From assembly GCF_001591005.1 (NCBI RefSeq), contig NZ_BCTY01000022.1, forward strand, positions 1 to 57,067: a stretch of 57,067 bases of DNA, read 5' to 3'. Shown in pieces: positions 1-9,492 of the stretch. The translations under genes and the position numbers were made by a program. How positions within the stretch are numbered: the stretch's first letter is position 1; the number at the start of each line of letters is the position of its first letter. This DNA comes from Sphingomonas sanguinis NBRC 13937 (lineage in GTDB: Bacteria; Pseudomonadota; Alphaproteobacteria; Sphingomonadales; Sphingomonadaceae). A model generated the notes under the pieces. The model saw nothing but the letters and a program-made list of their open reading frames with translations. It did no database searches and was not told where the DNA came from.

Positions 1-398
1 CCCGCCAGCATCTGGCCAGTCTGGTTGTTGTCGCCGTCAATCGCCTGCTTGCCCAGAATCACGAGGCCCGGCTGCTCCTCCTCGACCACCTTGGCGAGCA
101 GCTTGGCGACGCCGAGCGGCTCCACCGGCTGGTCAGCGGTGATCAGCACCGCCCGGTCCGCGCCCATGGCCAGCGCGGTGCGCAGCGTGTCCGCCGCTTT
201 CGGCTCGCCGATCGAGACGACGACCACTTCGGTCGCCGCCCCCTTCTCCTTCAGCCGGATCGCCTCTTCCACCGCGATCTCGTCGAACGGGTTCATACTC
301 ATCTTCACGTTCGCCAGATCGACGCCCGTCCCGTCCGCCTTCACGCGCGGCTTCACGTTATAATCCAACACCCGTTTCACGGGCACGACGATCTTCAT
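1..398 (-). CDS. etfB: Electron transfer flavoprotein beta subunit, partial
   Basis: The reverse strand reads [19 protein letters not shown] and continues into [18 protein letters not shown] and [24 protein letters not shown] sequence, which is the N-terminal half of EtfB. EtfB pairs with EtfA to carry electrons from acyl-CoA dehydrogenases to the quinone pool through ETF:quinone oxidoreductase. About 132 codons are present; the family is about 249 residues, so the C-terminus lies beyond the window edge. The ATG is preceded by GAGAGAG and lies 14 nt after the stop of the FadL-like gene, so the two are probably co-transcribed. That fits the beta-oxidation genes nearby. etfA probably follows outside the window. 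Confidence 0.93.
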   Translation of the reverse strand, partial: MKIVVPVKRVLDYNVKPRVKADGTGVDLANVKMSMNPFDEIAVEEAIRLKEKGAATEVVVVSIGEPKAADTLRTALAMGADRAVLITADQPVEPLGVAKLLAKVVEEEQPGLVILGKQAIDGDNNQTGQMLA

Positions 399-412
399 GA
401 TGGCTCTCTCAA

Positions 413-1738
413 TCAGAAGCTGAAGCGGCCGCCGATCGACGCCACAAACGCACGCGCATTCTGCACCTGGCCGTTGGTCAGGATCGGCGTCTGCACCGCG
501 GTGCCCGCATAGGCCGCGGTGCGGCGGTCGATGCTGGCATTGGCGAAGTCGATATAGCTGCCCGCCGCATCCAAGGTGAAGCGCGGGGTCACCTTGTACG
601 AGCCGCCGATCGAATAATTCCAGCGATTGGCATCCGGCACGCGCGCATCGCGATTGCCGTTCTGGGTCGGCGTAATACCGCGCTGCGCACCGGCGCGCAG
701 GGTCAGACGATCCGTGGCCGCGTAATCGAAACCACCGGCCAGCGAGAAGCTGTTCTTGTAATTCTCCGGGATCGCCTGGTTGATCGGCGCACCCAGGCGG
801 ATCGCGTCGAAATCGGCCCAGGTGAAGCGCACCGCCTGTGCGTTCAGGGTCAGCTTGTCGGTGGCGCGGAAGCGACCCGCGACGATGATCTGCGCAGGCG
901 TGTAGAAGGTCGCCGTCGCGCCGTCGACCGTCCGGTTCTGCGGCGAGAGGATCTGCCCCAGAAGCCCCCCAACTTCCAGGCTGCCCTTCAGATTGTGCTT
1001 GATCCGCGACTTGTAGCTGATGCCGACGGTCGCCCAGTCATTGTGCAGCTGAACACCCGCACTCCATCCCAGGTCCCAGCCATCGCCCTTCAGCCGCTGG
1101 AAACCATCGGGCAGCGCCGAGGAGAGATTGGGCAGCGCGTTGCCGAGTTCGGCCTTGGTGTACTCGACGTTCAGTGCGCCACCGACGCGAAGCCAATCGA
1201 GCACCGCGATGCCGACCGAAGGCTGGATGTCGATCGTGCGAAGCTCGGTCTTGAGCGCGCTGTACCGGGCCCAGCTGTTCGCGTCGTACTCGGTCGTGAA
1301 GCTGTAGGGCGAGGTGACCGCTAGGCCGACCGCGACCCGGTCGTTCAGCGGAATAGCGACCGCGCCCGACGGCACGACACCGCGATTGATCGGATCGCTA
1401 GACACGCGATTGCCGCCGACCGGCTGGAAAGTCTGCACCGGCTGCCCCGGCAGGGTCGGACGACGGATCAACGTGCCATTGTCGACGACATCGCCCTTGG
1501 GGATGATCGCCGAGGCGCCGATCACGGCCTCGCCGCGCTCCATGCCCGCGATCGAGGCGGGGTTCCACCACAGCGACGACGCACCGGTATCGGCCCCCTC
1601 ACCCGAAAAGGCGCGGCCCTGTCCGCGAGTCGACTGTTCCTGAAGATAAAAGGCCTGGCCATAGGCGGCCCCGGCGAACGCGAAGGAGGACGAGACGATG
1701 GCAGTCGCGAGCAGCGGCGCCTTGAAGGACTTGGTCAT
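413..1738 (-). CDS. fadL: FadL/OMPP1/TodX-family outer membrane transporter
   Basis: A 441-residue protein with an N-terminal signal peptide ([19 protein letters not shown], then a run ending AAYGQA). A FadL-type mature start follows ([18 protein letters not shown] and [14 protein letters not shown]). The rest is amphipathic beta-strand sequence ending in GGRFSF, the usual terminal aromatic residue of an outer membrane barrel. FadL proteins import long-chain fatty acids or hydrophobic aromatics. I chose the ATG at 1738 because GGGGAG sits 7 nt upstream; longer in-frame starts would overlap the preceding gene. It lies between a DUF2147 gene and etfB on one strand, consistent with uptake linked to fatty-acid oxidation. 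The substrate is not determined by sequence. Confidence 0.9.
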   Translation of the reverse strand: MTKSFKAPLLATAIVSSSFAFAGAAYGQAFYLQEQSTRGQGRAFSGEGADTGASSLWWNPASIAGMERGEAVIGASAIIPKGDVVDNGTLIRRPTLPGQPVQTFQPVGGNRVSSDPINRGVVPSGAVAIPLNDRVAVGLAVTSPYSFTTEYDANSWARYSALKTELRTIDIQPSVGIAVLDWLRVGGALNVEYTKAELGNALPNLSSALPDGFQRLKGDGWDLGWSAGVQLHNDWATVGISYKSRIKHNLKGSLEVGGLLGQILSPQNRTVDGATATFYTPAQIIVAGRFRATDKLTLNAQAVRFTWADFDAIRLGAPINQAIPENYKNSFSLAGGFDYAATDRLTLRAGAQRGITPTQNGNRDARVPDANRWNYSIGGSYKVTPRFTLDAAGSYIDFANASIDRRTAAYAGTAVQTPILTNGQVQNARAFVASIGGRFSF

Positions 1739-1778
1739 GAGCATACTCCCCGGAATTTTCTCGTGATTGGGCAAAGGA

Positions 1779-2192
1779 TCAGCGGACACGGGTCCAGGTC
1801 TGCGTCTTGCAGAGCGGAACGAAGACGCAGCCGCGCACCTTCAGCGTGTCCGGCCCCTCGGGCGTCAGCTTGGCGCTATAGGTCTTGCCGTCCTCGGCAT
1901 TGTAGATGGTGCCACCATTCCACGCCGCGCCATCGACCGAAAAGCCCTGCAGGATCAGCAGGTTCTTGAGCGGACGATTGCGCAGCTTGGGATCGCGGTT
2001 GTTCTGATCGGTCAGCGCGGGGTTGGTGCGCAGCTTTTCCGAGCTCAGGATGCGGCCGCAGACCGAGGTTCCGCACTTCTGGATTTCGACCACGCCGCCG
2101 CGCGTCTGGGTCTGCCAGCGGCCAACCACCGTGTCCGCATTCGGCGCCGCGCCCGCTCCGGCAAGGGCCATGGCCATCAGGGTCAACATCAT
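1779..2192 (-). CDS. DUF2147 family exported protein
   Basis: A 137-residue protein with a short signal peptide (MMLTLMAMALAGAGA, cleavage near AAP). It has the DUF2147 signature: GRWQTQTRGGVVEIQKCG, an internal ILSSEK, a central NGGTIYNAEDGKTYSA and a C-terminal LKVRGCVFVPLCKTQTW. The paired cysteines could form a periplasmic disulfide. Biochemical function is unknown; the family occurs with outer membrane lipid or porin genes. The ATG pair at 2192/2189 follows GGAGAGGAGAAGAGG, a strong ribosome site, so the longer reading frame is not used. It is probably the first gene of the DUF2147-fadL-etfB operon. Confidence 0.85.
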   Translation of the reverse strand: MMLTLMAMALAGAGAAPNADTVVGRWQTQTRGGVVEIQKCGTSVCGRILSSEKLRTNPALTDQNNRDPKLRNRPLKNLLILQGFSVDGAAWNGGTIYNAEDGKTYSAKLTPEGPDTLKVRGCVFVPLCKTQTWTRVR

Positions 2193-2269
2193 GCCTCTTC
2201 TCCTCTCCATGCCCGTCATCCGGGCGGGAACGCCGGTTATGGCCGGTCGCCCCGTTTCTTGGCCTGAAT

Positions 2270-2281
2270 TACCCTATACGT
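2270..2281. promoter_or_regulatory. 12-nt motif shared with the fadA/fadD intergenic region
   Basis: TACCCTATACGT lies 78 nt upstream of the DUF2147-fadL-etfB start. The identical 12-mer occurs at 7692-7703 upstream of the thiolase operon. At this copy ATACG and CGTAT flank a five-base spacer, making a small inverted repeat. It may be a shared operator or promoter core of the fatty-acid genes. No regulator is assigned. Confidence 0.4.
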
Positions 2282-2365
2282 TCATCGTATGACGCATAGG
2301 GCAACGACACGTCATGCGTACGATGCCGGTGGCGCGCAATCAAGCGCAACCGGCATCGCTTCATT

Positions 2366-4162
2366 TCAAAATGCTTCCAGCTCCAGCGCCATGGTCGAAC
2401 GCTTGCCCGACTTGATCGCCAGGAACGCCGCCGTCGCCTGCGGCAGGATACGGTCAAAGAAGAACCCGGCGGTGGCGAGCTTGGCCTTGTAAAAACCCGC
2501 CTCGTCGGTGCCCTCGGCCAAGCGCTCGGTGGCGATCCGGGCCGACTTCAGGAAGCAATGCCCGATGCCGACCAGGCCCAGCAAACGCAGATAGTCGGTT
2601 GCGGCGGCCCCCGCTTCCTCGGGGTCCTTCATGCCCTTTTGCGCGATCATACCGGTGCTGAGCTGGAGCGCGCCGAATGCCTGCTGCATCCCCGCTGCCC
2701 AGCCGGTGATGGCCTTGTCGTCATGCTTCACCAACGCCTCGACCTGTTCGGACACCGCGTGGAAGAAGGGACGCATATAGCGGCCCATATGCGCGGGCAT
2801 CTTGCGACCGACGAGGTCGAGCGCCTGGACGCCGTTGGTGCCCTCGTAAATCTGGGCGATGCGGGCGTCGCGGACGAACTGCTCGATGCCGTGGTCGCGG
2901 ATATAGCCGTGACCGCCATGGACCTGCACCGCCATGTTCGCCGCATCGAAGGCGAGATCGGTGAACAGCGCCTTCACGACCGGGGTCATCAGCGCCACGA
3001 AGTCAGACGCGCGCGACTGGTCCGCCGGGTCGATCGCATGGGCTTCGGCATCCAGACCGCGCGCCGCCCATTGGCCCAGCGCACGACACCCTTCCGCATA
3101 GGCGCGCATCGTCATCAGCATCCGCCGCACGTCCGGGTGGACGATGATCGGATCGGCGGGCAGGTCGGGACGCGCGGCCCCGCCCAGCGCCCGGCCCTGC
3201 AAGCGGTCCTTCGCATAGGCGACCGCCGACTGGTACGCGATCTCGTTGACGCCCAGGCCCTGGATGCCCACCGACACACGTTCGGTATTCATCATGGTGA
3301 ACATGGCGGCGAGCCCCTTGTTCAGCTCGCCCACGACCCAGCCCTTGGAGTCGTTGAACTCCAGCTGGCAGGTGGCCGACGCCTTCAGGCCCATCTTGTG
3401 CTCGATCGCGGCGACGCTGACGCCATTGGCCGGGCCGACCGAGCCGTCATCCTTGGGAAGGTACTTCGGCACCAGGAACAGGCTGATCCCCTTCACCCCC
3501 TTGGGCGCATCGGGCGTGCGGGCCAGCACCAGATGGATGACGTTATCGGTCAGGTCATGGTCGCCCGCCGAGATGAAGATCTTGCCCCCGGTCAGCAGAT
3601 AGGAGCCATCCTCCTGCGGCTCGGCGCGGGTGCGCAGCAGGCCCAGATCGGTGCCGCAATGCGCTTCGGTCAGGCACATGGTGCCCGACCATTCGCCCGA
3701 GATCATCTTGGGCAGGTAGAAGCTCTTCAGGTCTTCCGAGCCATGGCCCATCAATGCGGTGGTGGCACCATGGGTCAGGCCGGGATAGAGGCTGAACGAC
3801 AGGTTGGTCGCGCAGATCATTTCCTCGACCAGCTTGTTCACCGCCTCGGGCAGCCCCTGCCCGCCATATTCGACCGGTGAGGCGAGCGCGGCCCAGCCGC
3901 CTTCGCAGAACTGGCTATAGGCTTCCTTGAAACCGGCAGGCGTACGGACGATGCCGTTTTCCAGCTTGCACCCTTCGATGTCGCCGGTGGCGTTGAGTGG
4001 CAGCAGGACTTCCTGCGTGACGCGCGCCGCCTCTTCCAGGATGGCGTCGTACAGCTCGGGACCGAATTCGTCCTGCCCCGCGACGGGGCCGAACTCATCC
4101 TCCTTGAACAACTCATGGAGGACGAAACGCATGTCGCGCAGCGGTGCGTTATAGACTTGCAT
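2366..4162 (-). CDS. Acyl-CoA dehydrogenase (large, DmdC/FadE-like)
   Basis: A 598-residue FAD-dependent acyl-CoA dehydrogenase. It reads an N-terminal helical extension (MQVYNAPLRDMRFVLHELF), the flavin/substrate middle domain (MCLTEAHCGTDLGLLRTRA) and the C-terminal helical domain with QVHGGHGYIRDHGIEQFVRD and IYEGTNGVQALDL. A further C-terminal extension is typical of the roughly 600-residue subclass that includes 3-methylmercaptopropionyl-CoA dehydrogenase DmdC. It catalyses the first oxidation of acyl-CoA and passes electrons to ETF, whose beta subunit is encoded nearby. It follows the FadN-type gene by about 18 nt, so it is the last gene of the thiolase-FadN-dehydrogenase operon. GGAGAGGA precedes the ATG. 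Chain-length preference cannot be read from sequence. Confidence 0.92.
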   Translation of the reverse strand: MQVYNAPLRDMRFVLHELFKEDEFGPVAGQDEFGPELYDAILEEAARVTQEVLLPLNATGDIEGCKLENGIVRTPAGFKEAYSQFCEGGWAALASPVEYGGQGLPEAVNKLVEEMICATNLSFSLYPGLTHGATTALMGHGSEDLKSFYLPKMISGEWSGTMCLTEAHCGTDLGLLRTRAEPQEDGSYLLTGGKIFISAGDHDLTDNVIHLVLARTPDAPKGVKGISLFLVPKYLPKDDGSVGPANGVSVAAIEHKMGLKASATCQLEFNDSKGWVVGELNKGLAAMFTMMNTERVSVGIQGLGVNEIAYQSAVAYAKDRLQGRALGGAARPDLPADPIIVHPDVRRMLMTMRAYAEGCRALGQWAARGLDAEAHAIDPADQSRASDFVALMTPVVKALFTDLAFDAANMAVQVHGGHGYIRDHGIEQFVRDARIAQIYEGTNGVQALDLVGRKMPAHMGRYMRPFFHAVSEQVEALVKHDDKAITGWAAGMQQAFGALQLSTGMIAQKGMKDPEEAGAAATDYLRLLGLVGIGHCFLKSARIATERLAEGTDEAGFYKAKLATAGFFFDRILPQATAAFLAIKSGKRSTMALELEAF

Positions 4163-4180
4163 GGGAATATCCTCTCCCGA

Positions 4181-6511
4181 TCAGTTGCGCAGCGGCTTGC
4201 CGGTTTCGAGCATATGCTCGACCCGCGCCTGGGTCCGCGCATCCTTGACGCTTTCCATGAAGGCGGCGCGTTCCAGCTTGAGCAGCTGGTCCTCGCTCAC
4301 CTCGTCGATGATGTCGGCCTCGCCGCCGGTGACGATGTTCGCCAGACGACCCGCGACCACGACGTCGTACGGCGTGGCGACACCCTTCTTGGCGAAGTCG
4401 GCGACAGCGCCGTTGAACGCGACGCGTCCGGCCGCACCCGGCAGGCGGAAGACCGGCTTTTCGGGCGGCTGATAGCCCTCGACCAGCGACAGCGCCTTCT
4501 GCTTGGCATCGGCGAGCAGCCGGTCGCGATTCATGGTGATGCCGTCGTCCTTGCGGAGATAGCCCAAGTCCTTGGCCAAAGCCGCCGAGCGCGACACCTG
4601 CGCGGTCGAGATCGTCTCGAACGCCTTCATCGCGGCGGGCATCGGCCCCTTGGGCATCTTGGGCGACTTGGCAAGACGATCGATCAGTTCGCCGTTTCCG
4701 CCCCAGCCGGGGACCAGACCGACGCCGGTTTCGACCAGCCCGATATAGCTTTCGGCATGGGCCTGGATGGCATCGGCGTGGAGCAGGATCTCGCATCCGC
4801 CGCCCAGCGCCATGCCCGCAGGGGCTGCGACCACCGGGAAGGGCGCATATTTCAGCGCCTTGTACGCCTGCTGTCCTGCGACGACCAGCTTGTCGACCTC
4901 ACCCCAGGCCGCGATGTTCACCGCGAACATGGCGAGGCCCAGATTGGCCCCGGCCGAGAAGTTGCTGCCCTCATTATAGATGACCAGCGCCTTATACTGG
5001 CTCTTCACCAGCGCGATGGTCTTTTGAAGGAGCGACAGCACCTGCTCATCGAGCGCGTTCATCTTGCCGGTGAACTCGAACGCCACGACGCCGTCGCCGA
5101 CGTCCCAGGCCGATGCCGAACCGTTCTTGAGCAGCGGCTCGGAGCGCAGCTTGATGTCCTCCAGCAGCAGCACGCCCTCGGCGCGGACGACATCGGCATA
5201 GTCGCCCCCGAGCGTCAGATACTGACGCTTGCCATCGACCACGCGGTAGAAGGGGCGGTCGCCCGCCGTCTCCAGCAGCGCCGGGACCGGCTTGCCCTCG
5301 GCACGCAGCCGCTCGGCCAGCTTGCCCGGACCCATGCGGTCGATCAGCTCGAACGGGCCGAACTTCCAGTTATAGCCCAGCTTCATCGCGTCATCGATCG
5401 CGACGATATCATCCGCCGCTTCGCCGACCAGCCCGGCGGCATAGGACAGCACCGGGCCCAGGATCGCCCAGGCATAGTCGCCGACCTTGCCCGGTGTCGC
5501 GACCAGCGCGGCCAGGTCCTTTTCGGCACGGCCCGGAAGCCGCTCGGGCTTCTTTTCCGCGCGATACTCGCCGGTCTTCAGATCGATCGCCTGCTTGGCC
5601 TTGGTGCCGTCGGGCTTGCGGTCGAGGCGGTAGAAACCGCCCTTCCCCTTGCGGCCGGTAAAGCCGTCCGCGATCATTTTGTCGACCAGCGGGAGGGGCC
5701 GGATCGTGTCGAAATAGGCGTCGCCTTCCGGCAGGGTCGAGGACAGCGACTTGGCGAGCAACGGCATCAAGTCGATGCCGACCAGATCGATCAGCCCGAA
5801 AATGCCGGTCTTGGGCACACCCATCGGGCGGCCGCCGATCTGGTCGGCCTCCTCGACGGTCAGGCCTTGGTCCATCGCCGCGTTAATCGCGACCGCCAGC
5901 CAATAGGTGCCGATGCGGTTGGCGATGAAGCCCGGCGTATCCTTGGCGCGGACGATCCGCTTGCCCATACGGTGATCGATGAACTGCTCGACCTTGGCGG
6001 CGACACCGGCATCGGTGTGCTCCGAGGTGACGATCTCGATCAGCCGCATATAGCGCGGCGGGTTGAAGAAATGGGTGATGAGGAAGTCGTTTTTGAACTG
6101 CTCCGACCGCCCCTCGACCAGATGGCCGAGCGGGATGGTCGAGGTGTTGGACGACACCGCCGTACCGGGACGCTTCAGCGTCTCCAGCTTGGCGTAAAGC
6201 GCCTGCTTGATGTCCAGCCGCTCGACCACCGCCTCGACGATCCAGTCGCATTCGGCGACCTTATCGAGGTGATCCTCGATGTTGCCGGTTTCCACCAGCT
6301 TGGCGGCGGCAGGCGACATGAAGGGGGCGGGCTCGGTCTTGAGCATCTTGGCGACGGCCCCCTTGGCCACCGCGTCACGGTCGCCGCCGTCCTTGGGCAC
6401 AATGTCGAGCAGCAGGACGGGCACACCGGCATTGGCGACCTGCGCCGCAATGCCAGCCCCCATCACCCCTGCGCCGATCACGCAAACCTTGTTGATCGTG
6501 TCAGCCATCAT
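4181..6511 (-). CDS. fadN: 3-hydroxyacyl-CoA dehydrogenase / enoyl-CoA hydratase (FadN-type)
   Basis: A 776-residue bifunctional beta-oxidation enzyme. The dehydrogenase comes first: an NAD Rossmann start VCVIGAGVMGAGIAAQ, then SSNTSTIPLG and FFNPPRYMRLIEIV, then the 3HCDH C-terminal domain. The crotonase domain follows (SNFSAGANLGLAMF, GMALGGGCEILLHAD, GLVETGVGLVPGWGGNGE). This dehydrogenase-then-hydratase order matches the FadN type rather than Escherichia FadB/FadJ, where the hydratase is N-terminal. The start ATG at 6511 overlaps the thiolase stop codon as ATGA, indicating translational coupling. With thiolase and acyl-CoA dehydrogenase this resembles the Bacillus fadNAE gene set. A run of extra in-frame codons upstream lies inside the thiolase gene and was not used. 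Confidence 0.92.
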   Translation of the reverse strand: MMADTINKVCVIGAGVMGAGIAAQVANAGVPVLLLDIVPKDGGDRDAVAKGAVAKMLKTEPAPFMSPAAAKLVETGNIEDHLDKVAECDWIVEAVVERLDIKQALYAKLETLKRPGTAVSSNTSTIPLGHLVEGRSEQFKNDFLITHFFNPPRYMRLIEIVTSEHTDAGVAAKVEQFIDHRMGKRIVRAKDTPGFIANRIGTYWLAVAINAAMDQGLTVEEADQIGGRPMGVPKTGIFGLIDLVGIDLMPLLAKSLSSTLPEGDAYFDTIRPLPLVDKMIADGFTGRKGKGGFYRLDRKPDGTKAKQAIDLKTGEYRAEKKPERLPGRAEKDLAALVATPGKVGDYAWAILGPVLSYAAGLVGEAADDIVAIDDAMKLGYNWKFGPFELIDRMGPGKLAERLRAEGKPVPALLETAGDRPFYRVVDGKRQYLTLGGDYADVVRAEGVLLLEDIKLRSEPLLKNGSASAWDVGDGVVAFEFTGKMNALDEQVLSLLQKTIALVKSQYKALVIYNEGSNFSAGANLGLAMFAVNIAAWGEVDKLVVAGQQAYKALKYAPFPVVAAPAGMALGGGCEILLHADAIQAHAESYIGLVETGVGLVPGWGGNGELIDRLAKSPKMPKGPMPAAMKAFETISTAQVSRSAALAKDLGYLRKDDGITMNRDRLLADAKQKALSLVEGYQPPEKPVFRLPGAAGRVAFNGAVADFAKKGVATPYDVVVAGRLANIVTGGEADIIDEVSEDQLLKLERAAFMESVKDARTQARVEHMLETGKPLRN

Positions 6512-7644
6512 GCACGCTCCAGCACAGTCGCGATGCCCTGCCCGCCGCCGATGCACTGGGTGGCGAGTGCGTACTGACCGCCGTCACGCGCCAGCAGCGC
6601 CGCCGCCTTGCCGACGATGCGCGCACCGGTCGCGCCCAGCGGATGGCCGATGGCAATCGCGCCGCCGTCCTTGTTGATCGTCTCGTCCTTCAGGCCGAGG
6701 TCGCGGATGCAGGCGATCGCCTGGCTGGCAAAGGCTTCGTTAATCTCGACCACGTCGAGATCGCCAGCCGAGATACCCGCGCGCTCCAGTGCCTTCTTCG
6801 ACGAACCGATCGGGCCGAGACCCATCGTCTCGGGCTCACAGCCCGAAATGCCGACCGCCTTGATGCGGGCGAGGATCTTCAGGCCGTGGCGATTGGCGAA
6901 CTCTTCCGAGGTGACCAGCACCGCGGCCGCGCCATCGGTCAGCGGCGAAGCGGTGCCCGCGGTCACCGTGCCTTCCTTGTCGAAGGCAGGCTTCAGGCCC
7001 GCCAGCACTTCCTCGGTCGTGTCGGCACGGATCAGGCCGTCCTCCGTGACGTCGCCCGCCTTGGTGTGGATCGGCACGATTTCGTCGGCCAGACGACCGG
7101 CCGAACGCGCCTCGGCGGCCTTCTTTTGGCTGGCGACCGCGAACTTTTCCTGCTCGGCGCGGGTGATCTGGTACTTGGTCGCGACGTTCTCGGCGGTCTG
7201 GCCCATGCCCATATAGGCCCCGGGACGCGCCGCGGCGAGTTCGGGATTGGGCAGCGGGTTATAACCGCCCATCGGCACGCGGCTCATCGACTCGATACCG
7301 GCGCAGATGAACGCCTCGCCCGCACCGATCTGGATTTGGCCCATCGCGATATGGATGGCCGACATGGACGATCCGCAGAAGCGGTTCACCGTCATGCCGC
7401 CGACCGACAGCGGCAGGTCCGCCAGCAGGCCGATCAGCCGCGCGACGTTCATCCCCTGCTCGCCCTCCGGGAAAGCGCAGCCCAGGATGATGTCTTCGAT
7501 TTCCGAGGCATCGACGCCGGTCCGTTCGATCAGGCCGCGAATCACCTGCGCGGTCAGATCATCGGGACGAACCCGTGCGAGCGCGCCCTTGCCAGCCTGG
7601 GTGAAGGGAGAGCGGGCATAGCCTGCGATCACGATGTTGGTCAT
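6508..7644 (-). CDS. fadA: Acetyl-CoA C-acyltransferase (3-ketoacyl-CoA thiolase)
   Basis: A 378-residue thiolase catalysing the last step of beta-oxidation, thiolytic release of acetyl-CoA. The nucleophilic cysteine is Cys90 in VNRFCGSSMSA. The histidine motif GHPLGATGAR and the second cysteine motif CIGGGQGIATVLE are near the C-terminus. It is the first gene of the leftward operon and its stop overlaps the FadN start. The pairing with FadN and acyl-CoA dehydrogenase favours fatty-acid degradation over a biosynthetic or beta-ketoadipate role. Substrate length is uncertain. Confidence 0.93.
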   Translation of the reverse strand: MTNIVIAGYARSPFTQAGKGALARVRPDDLTAQVIRGLIERTGVDASEIEDIILGCAFPEGEQGMNVARLIGLLADLPLSVGGMTVNRFCGSSMSAIHIAMGQIQIGAGEAFICAGIESMSRVPMGGYNPLPNPELAAARPGAYMGMGQTAENVATKYQITRAEQEKFAVASQKKAAEARSAGRLADEIVPIHTKAGDVTEDGLIRADTTEEVLAGLKPAFDKEGTVTAGTASPLTDGAAAVLVTSEEFANRHGLKILARIKAVGISGCEPETMGLGPIGSSKKALERAGISAGDLDVVEINEAFASQAIACIRDLGLKDETINKDGGAIAIGHPLGATGARIVGKAAALLARDGGQYALATQCIGGGQGIATVLERA

Positions 7645-7671
7645 CCAATCCTCTCTTTATGGCTTGCGGCC

Positions 7672-7703
7672 TAACGTTAAGGTGCGTTACCTACCCTATA
7701 CGT
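7672..7703. promoter_or_regulatory. Candidate operator region between thiolase and fadD
   Basis: In the 130-bp divergent gap, TAACG (7672-7676) and CGTTA (7685-7689) form an inverted repeat. It is followed by the 12-mer TACCCTATACGT at 7692-7703, which recurs upstream of the fadL operon, and then by GTAAAC. The arrangement could bind the MerR-type regulator encoded after fadD, but this is inference. Confidence 0.4.
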
Positions 7704-7774
7704 AAACACCATAAGAAACTCGACCGCAATCGACAACAGGGTATGGTCGAAAAAAGATACAGGAGAGCGACGCG

Positions 7775-9487
7775 ATGACGACCGGAGCTATCGGGGAAGC
7801 CATGACAAAGGACGTACCGGGTCAGGCGACGGGTCGCCCGCTGGAGGCGCACCCCCGACTGCTGACCGATATGTTCGAGACCACGGTACGGCGGTACGGC
7901 CACCGCCCGGCGATTGATTTCATGGGTCGAATCACGCGGTACGACGAACTGGGCGCGATGGTCGACAAGGCGGCGGCGGGGCTCCAGGCACTGGGCGTCA
8001 AGCCCGGTACGCGCGTAGCGCTGTGCCTGCCCAACATCATCTATTACCCCGTCCTCTACTTCGCGACGCTCAAGGCCGGGGGCATCGTCGTCAACGTCAA
8101 CCCGCTCTATGTCGACCGCGAGCTGTGCCACCTGCTGGAGGATTCGGGCGCGGAGATCATCGCGACCTGCGACATCCCCGACATCTACGCCCGGGTCAGC
8201 AAGGCGGCCGAGAAGCTGTCGGTCCGCCACGTCATTTCCTGCCCCGTCGCCGATGCGCTGCCCAGCGTGAAGGGCTTTGCCTATCGCCTGTTCAAGCGGT
8301 CGATGATCGCCGCCCCCGGCCCCGCCCCGCGCCACCTGACCTTTGCGCAAATGATGAAGGGCGGACGCGGCCTGACCCCGGTCGCGGCCAAGCCCGATGA
8401 TGTGGCCGTGCTGCAATATACTGGCGGCACGACGGGTAGCCCCAAGGCGGCGATGCTGTCGCACTGGAACCTAATCGCCAATGCCGATGCCATGGTCATC
8501 CATACCGGCGGCGAGGAGATGATCGGCCAGGAACGCATATTGGGCGTCCTTCCCCTCTTCCACGTCTTCGCGCTGACCACCGTGCTCAGCTTCGCGATCC
8601 GGGTCGGCGCGGAGATGATCCTGCTTCCCCGGTTCGAGCTGGAGCAGGTGCTCAAGACCATCGCGCGCAGCCAGCCGACCTATTTCCCCGCCGTCCCCAC
8701 CATCTACAACGCGATCGCGGGCGTGGCGGAAGCGCGCAAGGTCGACCTGTCGGCGATCAAGGCCTGCATCTCGGGCGGGGCCCCCCTGCCCGCCGAGGTG
8801 CGTATCGCCTTCGAGAACACAACCGGTGGCAAGCTGGTCGAGGGCTATGGCCTGTCAGAGGCGTCGCCGATCATCACCTGCAATCCGATCATCGGCGAGA
8901 ATAAGGGCGGCTCGGCGGGCCAGCCCTTCCCCGGCACGATCATCGAAATCCGCGACCGCGACAATCCCGACCGGCTGATGCCGCCGGGCGAGGTCGGCGA
9001 AATCTGCGCACGCGGCCCCCAGGTCATGTCCGGCTATTGGCACAAGCCGGCCGAGACCGAGCAGGTCTTCATTCATGGAGCGCTGCGCACCGGCGATGTC
9101 GGTTATCTGGACGAGGACGGCTATCTGTTCATCGTCGACCGGATCAAGGACGTGATCCTGTGCGGCGGTTATAACGTCTATCCGCGTATGATCGAGGAGG
9201 CGCTGTACGAGCATCCGGCAGTCGCCGAGGCCGTCGTCATCGGCATCCCCGACGCCTATCGCGGCCAGTCACCCAAGGCCTTCGTCAAGCTGGCCGCGGA
9301 TCATCATGCCACACCGGAGGAACTGCGTGTGTTCCTTCAGGACAAGGTCAGCAAGATCGAACTTCCCCGCGAGGTCGAAATCCGCGAAAGCCTGCCCAAG
9401 ACCCTGATCGGCAAATTGTCGAAAAAGGAACTGGTCGAGGAAGAATTGGCGAAGGCGGCGGCGGCGACGCAGCCGGTGGGGGAATAG
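7775..9487 (+). CDS. fadD: Long-chain fatty-acid-CoA ligase
   Basis: A 570-residue ANL-superfamily acyl-CoA synthetase that activates fatty acids with ATP and CoA. The AMP-binding loop is YTGGTTGSPKAAMLSHWN. The adenylation motif is GYGLSEASPIITCNP, and the hinge is RTGDVGYLDEDGYLFIVDR with IKDVILCGGYNVYP. The C-terminal catalytic lysine is in PKTLIGKLSKKEL. AGGAGAG precedes the ATG; an in-frame ATG at 7802 is a weaker alternative. It is divergent from the thiolase operon and followed after 5 nt by a MerR regulator, so import (FadL), activation (FadD) and oxidation are encoded together. Confidence 0.93.
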   Translation: MTTGAIGEAMTKDVPGQATGRPLEAHPRLLTDMFETTVRRYGHRPAIDFMGRITRYDELGAMVDKAAAGLQALGVKPGTRVALCLPNIIYYPVLYFATLKAGGIVVNVNPLYVDRELCHLLEDSGAEIIATCDIPDIYARVSKAAEKLSVRHVISCPVADALPSVKGFAYRLFKRSMIAAPGPAPRHLTFAQMMKGGRGLTPVAAKPDDVAVLQYTGGTTGSPKAAMLSHWNLIANADAMVIHTGGEEMIGQERILGVLPLFHVFALTTVLSFAIRVGAEMILLPRFELEQVLKTIARSQPTYFPAVPTIYNAIAGVAEARKVDLSAIKACISGGAPLPAEVRIAFENTTGGKLVEGYGLSEASPIITCNPIIGENKGGSAGQPFPGTIIEIRDRDNPDRLMPPGEVGEICARGPQVMSGYWHKPAETEQVFIHGALRTGDVGYLDEDGYLFIVDRIKDVILCGGYNVYPRMIEEALYEHPAVAEAVVIGIPDAYRGQSPKAFVKLAADHHATPEELRVFLQDKVSKIELPREVEIRESLPKTLIGKLSKKELVEEELAKAAAATQPVGE

Positions 9488-9492
9488 AGATA

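Noticed and set aside
4115..6577. An 820-codon open frame antisense to the FadN-type gene
   Set aside because: Same antisense-shadow composition; the opposite strand has complete enzymatic motifs and a coupled start.
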